Shown: positions 1 to 6,480, numbered from the stretch's first letter. The stretch: DNA of 23,623 nucleotides from Baffinella frigidus (GCA_026770585.1 MU646374.1:465944-489566), one strand, 5' to 3'. Numbers and translations: made by a program. Notes: generated by a model not told the origin, from the sequence alone.

Positions 1-97
1 TTAGGGTTTAGGGTTTAGGGTTTAGGGTTTAGGGTTTAGGGTTTAGGGTTTAGGGTTTAGGGTTTAGGGTTTAGGGTTTAGGGTTTAGGGTTTAGGG
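1..97 (+). repeat. Telomere-type (TTTAGGG)n array at window start
   Basis: About 14 near-perfect heptamers run from the first base to 97. On the plus strand they read TTTAGGG. A chromosome end lying to the left would need CCCTAAA on the plus strand, so the polarity is wrong for a real left-hand telomere. The array lies on the 3' side of the minus-strand FolC-like gene, whose sense strand here reads CCCTAAA, as in the sense strand of MBF1 intron 5. I read it as an interstitial or intronic array. An assembly inversion is the alternative. Confidence 0.9.
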
Positions 98-285
98 TTC
101 TGGACACGCACCCGCCACGTCGCGTACGGCCTCGGGTTTCAGGTTTCGTGTTTCGGGTTTCGGGTTCTGGGTTCCGGGCGCCAGGTGCAGGGTTTAGAGT
201 AAAGGACAGGCTCTGCAACACCCAGGATTTTGCGATTTCATGGGTATCTAACCAATTTCATCATTTTGGGGTAAAGGACACGGAC
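98..285 (-). pseudogene. Degenerate telomere-like DNA with a relic of FolC exon 4
   Basis: The stretch is mostly GGGTTTC-type variants of the telomere heptamer. On the minus strand, 103-134 reads EAVRDVAGACP. This matches the end of the repeated exon downstream of the P-loop (EAIRDAAG at 958-1027), so it looks like the most decayed of five copies. About 215-285 shows no recognisable coding. Confidence 0.5.
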
Positions 286-355
286 CTGCGGCATCGCGGA
301 TAGCCACCACGGCCGCGGCCCAACCAAGAGGGTCCTGGGTGCCGTCGACGGTCAC
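286..355 (-). pseudogene. Extra copy of FolC exon 4 (copy G4)
   Basis: This 70-base stretch is open on the minus strand and has the same length and frame as the copy at 958-1027. It reads VTVDGTQDPLGW then AAAVVAIRDAA and ends in the same GCAG|GTCCGTG boundary. No AG acceptor directly precedes it; the codons before it (GCC GCG) resemble the end of the preceding exon. It could be an alternative exon or a dead copy. Confidence 0.6.
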
Positions 356-517
356 CGCGGCGGGTTTCGTGTTTCCGGTTCCCGGTTTCCGGTTTCAGGG
401 TTCGTGCTTCGTGTTTCAGGTGTAGGGGTCACGGTTTCGTGTTTCAGGTGTAGGGGTTCGTGTTTCAGGTGTAGGGGTTCGGGTTTCAGGTGTAGGGGTT
501 TCGGGTGTAGGGGTTAC

Positions 518-587
518 CTGCGGCATCGCGGATAGCTACGACGGCCGCAGCCCAGCCGAGAGGTTCAGGAGCGCCGTCGACGGTGAC
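518..587 (-). pseudogene. Extra copy of FolC exon 4 (copy G3)
   Basis: On the minus strand it reads VTVDGAPEPLGW then AAAVVAIRDAA, 70 bases, intact. It ends at GCAG|GTAACC, the best-looking donor among the copies. It is preceded by GACGCG, the last two codons of the previous exon, rather than by an AG acceptor, so it derives from a molecule in which the two exon parts were still joined. Telomere-like CCCGAAA/CCCTACA DNA lies on both sides. Confidence 0.6.
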
Positions 588-718
588 CGCGTCGGGTTTC
601 GGGTTTCCGCTTTCGGGTTTACGGTATAGCCAAAACCCTGGGGGTTTAAAAGCGGAATTGACCAAACGGTAAGGGGATATGGAATTGAACAAACGGCAAG
701 GGGATACAGGACACGGAC

Positions 719-820
719 CTGCGGCGTCGCGACCGAGAGCTACGTAGCTATCCGCGGGCTTCGTGCTTCGGGTTGGGCCGCGGCCCAACCGAGAGGGTCA
801 GAGGCGCCGTCAACAATCAC
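719..820 (-). pseudogene. Broken copy of FolC exon 4 (copy G2)
   Basis: Same family as the 70-base copies but 102 bases long. After the codons for GWAAA about 32 extra bases appear, including CGCGGATAGCTACG, the reverse complement of the exon's own CGTAGCTATCCGCG. The insertion shifts the frame and brings a stop. It looks like an internal inverted duplication, so this copy cannot be translated as an exon. Confidence 0.6.
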
Positions 821-957
821 CGCGTCAGGTTTCGGTCGGGTTTCGGGTTTACGGTATAGTCAAAACCCTGGGGGGGTTCAACACAGGAACTGGACAAACG
901 TCAAGGGGGTACGAATAGAACGGTCTTAGGTGTAGGGGATAAGTATAAGACACGGAC

Positions 958-3256
958 CTGCGGCATCGCGAATAGCCTCGACGGACGCGGCCCACCCGAG
1001 AGGGTCCGGGGATCCGTCGATGGTGACCTGCTTTCGGATTTCGGGTTGGGCTTTCGTGCGCGTTTGGGGGTTCGTGCGACTTGAGGGTTCCGAGGTAAGG
1101 TTTCGGGTTTCGGGTTTCGGGACCGCGTCGGACGCGTGGAGGAGGTGCGGGGAGGAGAACGTCCCGACGCGCACGCCCTGTCGGTTTGATTCGGTTTGAA
1201 TTGACGATTTGGTGTAGTATACTGGTATATCTCATATACTGTGGGGTTGTAGTACTAGTATACTAGTATACTAGTATAGTATACTAGTACTAGTATACTA
1301 TACAAGTATACTAGTACTAGTATACTAGTATACTAGTATACTATCCTAGTATACTAGTACTAGTATACTAGTATACTAGTAGTATACTAGTAAATATGCG
1401 CCGTCGACGGTGACCGCGTCGGACGCGTGGAGGAGGTGCCGGGAGGAGAACGTCCCGACGTGCACGCCCTGCCGAACCCAATCAAATCGGCATGGTCAAA
1501 TACCGCGGAGCGGAGGGCGCCATGGTCTCCGATAATGGCGCAGGGTGCCGCCCACGCCCCACGCGCGTCACTTTCACCGCAGCGAGAACCATATATATAT
1601 GGTCAAATAGTATATATACTATTTGACCGCGGTCAAATCGGAATTTGACTCGGTGCACCCCTGGGGTCAAGAATGCGCAACACCCTGGGCATACTGTTTG
1701 ACCGCCCTGCCGGTTTGATTCGGTTTGATTTGACGCTTTGGTTTGATTTGACGATCGGGTTTTTGATTTGACGCACGTCCTACCGCCCACGCGCGCGTCA
1801 CTTTCACCGCCGTACCGCGGTCAAACCCCCCGCTGGTGCACCCCAGGTCAAATCACAGATGCGCAACACCCAGAGCATACTGTTTGACCGGGGTCAAATA
1901 TTATTAGACCGCGGTCAAAATCGGGATTTGTCTCGGTGCACCCCTTGATCAAATATCACAGCTTCGCGACGCACAGACCCGCTGAGCTCAGGTGGAAATG
2001 CCGCGGCGCGGAGGGCGGCGGCGATAATGGCGCAGATGCCCCCCTTGCCGTTCGTCCCCACCTCGTGCGTCGTCCGTGTACGTGCAGTAAACAACGTGAT
2101 ACGTGTAGTAAACAGCGTGATACGTGTGGTAAACAGCGTGATATGTGTAGTAAAGGGGGTCGCTCACAAACCCGCTGACAATGCTCACAAACCCGCTTAT
2201 AATGTAGGGTCAAATACCGCGGAGCGGAGGGCCGCGGCGACCATGGCACAGATGCTCCCCTTGCCGTTCGTTCCCGCCACGTGCACCACTCGCAGCGTTT
2301 CCTGAGAGGGGTGGGGGGGGGGCGCGTGTTAGTGAAAAGCGAAAAGGTTGGGCTAGAGAGAGAGAGAGAGGGCGGAAGAGAGAGGGAGAGGGAGAGGGAG
2401 AGAATGGGGGGGGGGGAGAGAGAGAGACAGTTACTGGTCCCCGCCACGTGCATCACTCGCAGCGTCTCCTGGAGAGAGCGAGTGAGAGAGTGAGAGAGAG
2501 AGAGCGAGTGTGTGCGAGAGAGAGAGCGAGTGAGAGAGTGTGTGTGAGAGAGAGCGAGTGAGAGAGAGAGAGAGAGAGAGAAAGAGTTACTGGAGTTAGT
2601 GTAAAGCGAACGCAGACACTGTAAAGCAAACGCCGGTGCTGTTTTTGAAAACGTAGGAGCAGCAATCCCCTTTGAGCCCGCCAGCGGATTTCCAGGGAAG
2701 TACAGAGATTCTTGAAACTTGAGAGTTCCCGACCCTCGCCAGAGGCATGCCCCTCCCTCGCGCCTCACTACCTACACATCCCTAAAAAAGATAAGGCTCG
2801 AAACCTGAGGGTTCCCGACGCGTGCCAGCAGCGCCAGCGACGGCGCCAGCCCCAGGAAGATCCCCGGCCGCGCCGCGTCTAACCGCGCGAGGAACGCATC
2901 CACCCCTTCCCCATAACTCATCCGCCCCTTGCCCTCAACGATAAACCCTCAACTCTAAACCCCTAAACCCCTAAACCCCTGAACCATACACCCACAGTGT
3001 CGAAGTCCCCCCCCCCCCCAAAAAAAACACCCTCCCCTCGCTCGTGCCTCACAACCTGCACATCCCTAAAAAAGATAAGGCTCGAAACCTGAGGGTTCCC
3101 GACGCGTGCCAGCAGCGCCAGCGACGGCGCCAGCCCCAGGAAGATCCCCGGCCGCGCCGCGTCTAACCGCGCGAGGAACGCATCCGCCTCGGCCGTGGCT
3201 CCTGTTGGGGCTGTCGCGCCATGGAGCACAGGGGATGCTGTCGCGCCATGGGGCAT
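958..3256 (-). CDS. Folylpolyglutamate / dihydrofolate synthase (FolC family), 5' part, multi-exon
   Basis: The enzyme family uses ATP to add glutamate to folates (or makes dihydrofolate) in cytosol, mitochondrion or plastid. My model on the minus strand is: exon 1 3256-3089, starting MPHGATASPV and ending LALLARVGNPQ; exon 2 2301-2218, containing VVHVAGTNGKGSICAM; exon 3 1177-1124, GVRVGTFSSPHLLHASDA; exon 4 1027-958, VTIDGSPDPLGW to IRDAA. All junctions are phase 0 up to exon 4. Exon 2 carries the family hallmark P-loop and exon 3 matches the GLYTSPHL region. The model gives 125 residues of the roughly 420-500 expected, and no later exon is visible before the window edge. The start codon is a guess: it has C at -3, and 5' exons may be missing. 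Introns hold TC tracts, exon copies and telomere-like repeats. Whether the gene is expressed cannot be told. The family call is firm; the exon choice is moderate. Confidence 0.8.
1028..1123 (-). other. Telomere-like 96-base intron within a FolC exon
   Basis: Read on the minus strand, this interval starts GTCCCGAAACCCGAAACCC and ends CCGAAAGCAG. Removing it joins ...GACGCG to GTCACC and restores the frame. The copy at 1397-1468 carries the same two halves already joined, so this interval behaves as an intron present in one copy and absent in another. It is built largely of CCCGAAA, a one-base variant of the telomere unit. Confidence 0.6.
1211..1394. repeat. AT-rich palindromic TACTAGTATACTAG array
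   Basis: From about 1250 the sequence is almost entirely TACTAGTA and TATACTAG units, each its own reverse complement or nearly so, and it should form cruciforms easily. It lies between FolC exon copies F2 (1124-1177) and F1 (1397-1468) and abuts F1 at the point where its coding sequence breaks off, which suggests a repair junction. Confidence 0.85.
1397..1468 (-). pseudogene. FolC exon copy with the two exon parts uninterrupted (copy F1)
   Basis: On the minus strand it reads GVHVGTFSSRHLLHASDA directly followed by VTVDGA, then breaks into the TACTAGTA array. The P of the SSPHL motif is R here. It begins after TTCGGCAG, a good acceptor. It matters because it shows the exon before insertion of the telomere-like intron found at 1028-1123. 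Confidence 0.65.
1469..1503 (-). other. Compact 35-base intron between FolC exon copies
   Basis: On the minus strand this interval begins GTATTTGACC and ends GGGTTCGGCAG, with exon-2-like sequence (ALRSA) on one side and GVHVGTF on the other. It keeps the reading phase. The same intron in the intact copy series (2217-1178) is about 1040 bases. I infer that this is close to the ancestral compact form. Confidence 0.5.
1504..1548 (-). pseudogene. Partial FolC exon 2 copy (E3)
   Basis: Only the end of the P-loop exon is left: on the minus strand it ends CTCCGCTCCGCG before the donor GTATTTGACC, matching the ALRSA end of 2218-2301. The P-loop half is missing or scrambled. Confidence 0.5.
1552..1960. 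repeat. TTTGACC / GGTCAAA-rich intronic repeats
   Basis: The stretch is an irregular series of GGTCAAAT, TTTGACC and GGTTTGATTCGGTTTGATT pieces, plus two copies of a segment reading GATGCGCAACACCC/AATGCGCAACACCC followed by CATACTGTTTGACCG (about 1672-1710 and 1857-1890). GTATTTGACC is the donor end of the FolC intron and AAACCGGCAG resembles its acceptor end, so the array seems to be duplicated pieces of that intron. No gene is seen. Confidence 0.6.
2002..2085 (-). pseudogene. Decayed full-length FolC P-loop exon copy (E2)
   Basis: On the minus strand it reads HEVGTNGKGGICAIIAAALRAA, aligned without gaps to HVAGTNGKGSICAMVAAALRSA at 2218-2301. The P-loop serine is glycine, the A before GTNGK is V and the V after H is E, the donor is GC instead of GT, and no AG stands at the acceptor position. 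Both splice sites and the catalytic loop are damaged, so it is a dead exon. Confidence 0.65.
2088..2200 (+). repeat. Short tandem GTGATACGTGTAGTAAACA repeats
   Basis: Four imperfect units of about 21 bases (AACAGCGTGATACGTGTGGT type) run from 2088 to about 2158. They are followed by two copies of CTCACAAACCCGCT (2162 and 2184). They lie inside the FolC intron between two exon copies. No coding is seen. Confidence 0.7.
2357..2590. repeat. (GA)n tracts around a FolC exon fragment
   Basis: Two GA-rich runs (about 2357-2430 and 2470-2588) sit on either side of exon fragment E4 (2434-2468). On the minus, sense strand they are (TC)n, and the upstream one runs directly into CTCTCTCCAG before E4, so it can serve as a polypyrimidine tract. 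Confidence 0.85.
2434..2468 (-). pseudogene. 5' fragment of the FolC P-loop exon (E4)
   Basis: After a well-formed acceptor (CTCTCTCCAG) the minus strand reads ETLRVMHVAGT and then turns into repeat DNA just before the GKGS part. It matches the start of the intact exon (ETLRVVHVAGT). A splice into this fragment would give a broken product. Confidence 0.6.
2718..2742 (-). pseudogene. Small relic of FolC exon 1 end (D3)
   Basis: The minus strand reads LARVGNSQ, matching the LARVGNPQ end of exon 1. It is the third and shortest copy in a row after 3089-3256 and 2805-2901. Confidence 0.45.
2772..2903 (-). pseudogene. Second copy of FolC exon 1 (D2) and its flank
   Basis: About 130 bases repeat those at 3057-3187 almost exactly, about 285 bases away. 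The coding part (2805-2901, minus) is DAFLARLDAARPGIFLGLAP and so on to VGNPQ with the same GTTTCG boundary. The copy lacks the N-terminal part. It may be an alternative exon or a duplication by-product. Confidence 0.65.
2938..3030. repeat. Short telomere-like run with homopolymers
   Basis: AAACCCCTAAACCCCTAAACC units (about 2941-2990) are followed by C(11)A(8) near 3008-3027. Here CCCTAAA is on the plus strand, so on the sense strand of the surrounding minus gene it is G-rich. This is an exception to the polarity seen in other introns. Confidence 0.7.
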
Positions 3257-3640
3257 GGGGGATGACGCGTGCAGCGCGCGGTCGCCTGTCCGTGCTGACC
3301 GGCTCTGCGCCCCCGCGTGCGGCGCGCGGGGCGCGTACGCGTGTGGAAGGGGGTCGCCGGCGCGTGTAACGGGCGAGTAAGAGGGTCGGCTGGACGTTGC
3401 AGCTGGCGTCGTGTGCGGCGTGCGTGGCTTCGTTCGCAGCCAGTCGCGTCCCTCAGCATTTCCCGCAGGGCGTCGACCCCCCTCCAGCTGCGGCGCCAGC
3501 CACCCCCCCAGCCGCGCGAGAGTCCCTGGAGACGAGCGCGCGGCTGCCCATGTGCCTGGGCGACGCGCCCACGATCCCACCCCCGCCATGCCCACGATCC
3601 ACGATACCCCCCCCTCACCCCCCCTGCAGGCGAGCACACC
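3257..3640. other. Region upstream of the FolC start, no clear gene
   Basis: GC-rich sequence with long open frames on both strands, none recognisable. It may hold the promoter, the 5' UTR or a further 5' exon of the FolC-like gene. Two near repeats of GGGGATGCTGTCGCGCCATGG type occur at about 3220-3250. Confidence 0.3.
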
Positions 3641-3825
3641 CGCGTCTCTCTCTCTCCCCCCTCCCCCTGCCCCTCCGCCCGCTGGCCTCTCTCTTTCTCG
3701 CTCGCTCGCTCTCTCTCTCTCGCTCTCTCCCGCTCGCTCTCTCTCTCTCTCTCTCGCTCGCTCTCGCTCTCTCGCTCTCTCTCTCGCTCCCTCTCTCTCT
3801 CTCTCTCACACACACACACCCCTCC
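3640..3825. repeat. (TC)n / CTCGCTC microsatellite
   Basis: Nearly 190 bases of TCTCTC broken by CGCTCG, ending in a short (CA)n run. All long reading frames across it are low-complexity SLSLS or RERER artefacts. About 3826-3967 shows nothing recognisable. Confidence 0.9.
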
Positions 3826-3967
3826 GCCCGATCAGCCCTCAGCGCGCCAATCTCCAGCTTCGCAGACGAACGCCACTTCCCGATCGCACATTTCCTGCCA
3901 GGGGGAGGAGGGGGTTACGGACGGGAGGGCGTGCCAAAAGCCCCTGCCGGGCACTTGCAGGGAGAGC

Positions 3968-4080
3968 CTAGCTCTGCCTGAGTAAAACTGGGCTCGCAAA
4001 AAAAAATATTCTAGTCGCCCGTTTTCTGCTCTAAATTTGTTTTATGGCGTGCCCAGAGTTTTAATCAGAGAGAGAGTCTG
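3968..4080. mobile_element. Z-family short element, copy 1
   Basis: It begins CTAGCTCTGCCTGAGTAAAAC and contains CTGCTCTAAAT and TTTTATG, shared with copies at 4499-4612 and 6185-6301. The right end is degenerate. It lies immediately 3' of the coding-like segment at 4065-4145, as copy 2 lies 3' of 4605-4718, so element and exon were duplicated together. Confidence 0.6.
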
Positions 4081-4145
4081 ATCTGGGTGGGGTGCTGGAA
4101 CATGAAGGTGGCCTTGGTGGTCTGGTTCCCGAGGATCTGCTGCAC
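4065..4145 (-). pseudogene. Copy of an unidentified terminal exon (C1)
   Basis: On the minus strand it reads VQQILGNQTTKATFMFQHPT then QIRLSL and stop. It matches 4605-4718 with conservative changes (I/V, R/K) and the same stop. The first dozen residues of the longer copy and its acceptor are missing. Product not recognised. Confidence 0.45.
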
Positions 4146-4146
4146 C

Positions 4147-4460
4147 CCCTCTACCCCACTCGGATCTCCCTCCCATCCTGAACTTGCCATCCTGTCTCCC
4201 CGGTACAAACCCGTCAACGGTTACGCGGGAAACAGCCAAATATCGGTTAGTAACATGTCTTTGTACCGAGCAACTCCTAATCAAGTTGCCACGTTGGCTT
4301 CCCGGCTCAACTTGCCCCGCTGGCGTCCCGGTACAAAACCGTCAACATTCACGCGGGAAACAACAGCCTCGTCGCACCAAATCGGCGAGGCCAAAAAAAG
4401 TGGGATCGGCGAGACCAAAAAATGTGCGAGACCAAAAAAAGTGGGAGAGGGAGGGCCACC
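4147..4460 (+). repeat. Two-copy imperfect repeat around CGGTACAAA
   Basis: A segment reading CCCGGTACAAAcCCGTCAAC followed by ACGCGGGAAACA occurs at about 4194-4237 and again at 4323-4368. GAGACCAAAAAA-type units repeat at 4385-4440. No convincing gene is seen. Confidence 0.5.
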
Positions 4461-4500
4461 TGAGTGGGGTGCTGGAACATGAAAGTGGCCTTGGTGGTCT
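4461..4500 (-). pseudogene. Fragment of the unidentified terminal exon (C2)
   Basis: The minus strand encodes TTKATFMFQHPTQ, the second half of the exon at 4605-4718, and is cut exactly at the edge of the neighbouring Z element. Confidence 0.5.
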
Positions 4501-4612
4501 AGCTCTGCCTAATTAAAACTGCGCGCGCCGTTAAAGAATTTTACCAGCCCTTTTGTACTGGTTTCCTGCTCTAAATGTGTTTTATGACGAGTACAGAGTT
4601 TTAATCAGAGAG
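4499..4612. mobile_element. Z-family short element, copy 2
   Basis: It starts CTAGCTCTGCCTAATTAAAAC and shares the CTGCTCTAAATGTGTTTTATG core with copies 1 and 3. It separates two pieces of the same duplicated exon. No coding capacity. Confidence 0.6.
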
Positions 4613-4718
4613 AGAGTTTGACCTGGGTTGGATGCTGAAACATGAAAGTGGCCTTGGTGGTCTGGTTTCCGAGGATCTTCTGCACCCCCGCCCCCGCCGC
4701 AATCGCCCCAATCTCCTC
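4605..4718 (-). CDS. Terminal exon of an unidentified minus-strand gene (C3)
   Basis: After the acceptor CCCTAATCAG the minus strand reads EEIGAIAAGAGVQKILGNQT, TKATFMFQHPTQVKLSL and a TGA stop, 37 residues. The exon start phase (0) fits the possible end of the coding-like stretch at 6517-6615. I do not recognise the protein. A GT also follows HPTQ, so a spliced rather than terminal form is possible, but the copy at 4065-4145 keeps the same C-terminus. The acceptor lies in a telomere-like CCCTAAT sequence. A short echo of the exon start (CAGGAGGAGGTCGGAGTGACC) lies at about 4773-4797. Confidence 0.45.
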   Translation of the reverse strand, partial: EEIGAIAAGAGVQKILGNQTTKATFMFQHPTQVKLSL

Positions 4719-4739
4719 CTGATTAGGGTGTGGGTGTCG

Positions 4740-4913
4740 TTTAGGTAGACTTATTGTAAAGCAAAAAGAAGAGGTCACTCCGACCTCCTCCTGCGGGGGA
4801 GAGAGGGAGAGTTGATGTAAAGCAACCCTAAACCCTAAATTCTGAACCTTGAACCCTGAACCCTGAGCACCATGCCCCACCTGCAGAGAGAGTCTTACTG
4901 TAAAGCAACCAGC

Positions 4914-4946
<33 letters not shown>

Positions 4947-4987
4947 GAAAGAGAGAGCGAGCGAGAGAGAGAGAGCGTGAGTGAGAG

Positions 4988-5027
<40 letters not shown>

Positions 5028-5190
5028 CGCGAGAGAGAGAGCGTGAGTGAGAGAGCGAGAGAGAGAGAGAGAGAGAGAGAGGGCGAGAGAGCGCGCGCGA
5101 GAGAGAGAGAGAGGGAGAGAGAGCGCGCGAGCGAGATGTATTGTAAAGCCAAAAACAGAGAGGATGTACTGTAAAGCACACAGCCGAGAG
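4740..5190. repeat. (GA)n tract with recurrent TGTAAAGC motif
   Basis: Long GAGAGA runs with GCGCGC and GCGTGAG interruptions (about 4907-5138) are bordered by TGTAAAGC at 4755, 4816, 4899, 5142 and 5170. The same motif recurs at 2600 and 2620 beside another GA tract and at 5566 and 5845. A short telomere-like run (AACCCTAAACCCTAAATTC) lies at 4826-4865. All long frames here are RERER/SLSLS artefacts. Confidence 0.8.
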
Positions 5191-5206
5191 AGACTTACTG
5201 CACGGC

Positions 5207-5250
5207 AAAAAAACTGCACGTGCAGTTTTTTAAAAAACTGCACGTGCAGA
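5207..5250. repeat. Two adjacent CTGCACGTGCAG palindromes
   Basis: AAAAAACTGCACGTGCAG with a following T6 forms a perfect 24-base palindrome. A6 and a second CTGCACGTGCAG follow directly. The central CACGTG is an E-box-type core; no function can be shown. Confidence 0.8.
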
Positions 5251-5278
5251 GAAAGAGAGACTTACTGTCACTGCGGTC

Positions 5279-5463
5279 TACCACACGAGGCTATCCATGC
5301 GAACAGATCCAAAAGTTAATTATTGGATTGTTGCCCAGGAAACACGCCAAAAGTCAGCATTTGATCACGTTTCCGAACGGACATCCGTACGGAAACGTGA
5401 TCATTTCCCCACAAATTTTAAAATGTTCTTTTATTCTGTTCGCATGGATAGCCTCGTGTGGTA
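5279..5463. mobile_element. P-family palindromic element, copy 1
   Basis: Terminal inverted repeats start CCACACGAGGCTATCCATGC and end GGATAGCCTCGTGTGG, with TA on both sides. Inside is a second inverted pair, GATCACGTTTCC / GGAAACGTGATC. It has no coding capacity and the form of a non-autonomous DNA transposon with TA target duplication. Its interior runs opposite to that of copy 2. Confidence 0.75.
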
Positions 5464-5486
5464 GCCTGCCTCCAGAGACCCAGCGA

Positions 5487-5575
5487 GAGATTCACTTCAC
5501 AGAGAGCATACACTTCACTTCACAGAGAGCATACTCTACAGATTCACTTCACAGAGAGCATCCACTGTAAAGCAA
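5487..5575 (+). repeat. TTCACTTCACAGAGAGCAT tandem repeats
   Basis: Three imperfect units of this 19-base sequence follow one another, ending in ACTGTAAAGC. They lie between the two P-family elements. No gene is seen. Confidence 0.7.
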
Positions 5576-5617
5576 ATAACTCCCCGGCCGCCAGCCCTCT
5601 AGAAAGAGGCTGCGGTC

Positions 5618-5799
5618 CCACACGAGGCTAGGCATGCGAACAGAATAAAAGGCCGTTTAAAAAAATTGTGGGGAAATGATCACGTTTCCCCCGGAAAACC
5701 CGGGAGGAAACGTGATCATTTGCTGACTTTTGGCGTGTTTCCTGGGCAATAATCCAACAATTGACTTATGAATCTGTTCGCATGGATAGCCTCGTGTGG
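5618..5799. mobile_element. P-family palindromic element, copy 2 (interior inverted)
   Basis: The ends match copy 1 (CCACACGAGG and CCTCGTGTGG), but the interior is the reverse complement of copy 1's interior. The outside flanks of both copies are alike in the same orientation (TGCGGT before; CCTGCCTCC and CAGAGA after). The interior therefore seems to have flipped inside a duplicated locus. Confidence 0.7.
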
Positions 5800-5875
5800 T
5801 CGCACCCTGCCTCCCAGAGAGCCAGCGAAAGATCCACTTAACACTGTAAAGCTTACAGTGTAAAGTTGACAGTGT

Positions 5876-6184
5876 GAATGGAAAACGCTCTTGTCGCCCA
5901 GAAGCCTGCTATTCGCCAGTAGGCGCGGGGGTTGAACCTTGCGTTTGGCCCACTCTGAGCGTTAGTTAGTTAGTTAGTTAGTTAGTTGGTTGGTTAGTTA
6001 GTCAGTGAGTCAGTGAGTTAGTTAAGTTAGTTAGTCAGTCAGTCAGTCAGTTAGTTTAGTTAGTTTAGTTAGTTAGTTGGTGAGTAAGTTCGTTCGTTAG
6101 TAAGTAAGTTCGTTCGTTTGTCGATGGAAAACGCTCCTGTCGCCCAGAAGCATGCTATTTGCCAGCAGGCGCGGGGGTGAAACC
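5876..6184 (-). pseudogene. Duplicated coding-like modules around a (TTAG)n repeat
   Basis: On the minus strand, 5960-5876 is open and reads SEWAKRKVQPPRLLANSRLL then GDKSVFH. A second copy at 6184-6124 reads RLLANSMLLGDRSVFH. The SEW part matches the end of the stretch at 6517-6615. Between the two copies lies the tetranucleotide array. I do not recognise the protein. Conservation of the reading frame between copies (K/R, M/R) suggests former coding sequence. Confidence 0.4.
5961..6122 (+). repeat. (GTTA)n tetranucleotide array
   Basis: GTTAGTTAGTTAGTTAG units with drift to GTCAGTCA and GTTCGTTC. It is a simple sequence repeat between two copies of the same coding-like module. Confidence 0.9.
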
Positions 6185-6301
6185 CTAGCTCTGCCTGAGT
6201 AAAACTGAGTTCGCCATAACTACGTTTTAGTTCTACCTTTTTACCAGATTTCCTGCTCTTATTTTTTCATGACGAGCCCAGTTTTCCTCAGGCAGAGCTA
6301 G
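6185..6301. mobile_element. Z-family short element, copy 3 (intact ends)
   Basis: Imperfect terminal inverted repeats of about 29 bases: CTAGCTCTGCCTGAGTAAAAC at the left, and the reverse complement of CTAGCTCTGCCTGAGGAAAAC at the right. AAACC occurs on both outer sides and may be a target duplication, although TA just inside the ends is the alternative. It interrupts a duplicated exon module (6304-6341 and 6124-6184) that is continuous in the other copy (5876-5960). Confidence 0.7.
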
Positions 6302-6303
6302 AA

Positions 6304-6341
6304 ACCTTGCGGTTTGCCCACTCCGAGCCGTCGGCCTTGAT
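6304..6341 (-). pseudogene. Fragment of the 6517-6615 exon
   Basis: The minus strand reads KADGSEWANRKV, a diverged copy of KADGSEWKNLKV, cut by the Z element on its downstream side. Confidence 0.5.
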
Positions 6342-6374
6342 CGTATGGGGTGTTCACGAAACCCTTTCGTAGCC

Positions 6375-6448
6375 CGCTGTGTTCTCTCTCTCTCTCTCTC
6401 CCCCCCCCCCTCTCTCTCGCTCTCTGGCTCTCTCTCTCGCGCGCGCGC

Positions 6449-6480
<32 letters not shown>

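Noticed and set aside
1211-1394. CRISPR-like array
   Set aside because: Units have no spacers and are self-complementary; simple palindromic satellite.
1552-1960. TTTGACC repeats as plant W-box (WRKY) regulatory sites
   Set aside because: They lie inside an intron and are explained by duplication of its donor end GTATTTGACC.
2218-2301. P-loop exon as a Ras- or kinase-type NTPase
   Set aside because: HVAGTNGKGS with the following exon GTFSSPHL is specific to the Mur ligase/FolC group.
3640-3825. Long open frames reading SLSLS or RERER on several tracts (also 2357-2590, 4907-5138, 6375-6497, 10881-10975, 15083-15200)
   Set aside because: They are translations of (TC)n/(GA)n microsatellites and open in several frames at once.
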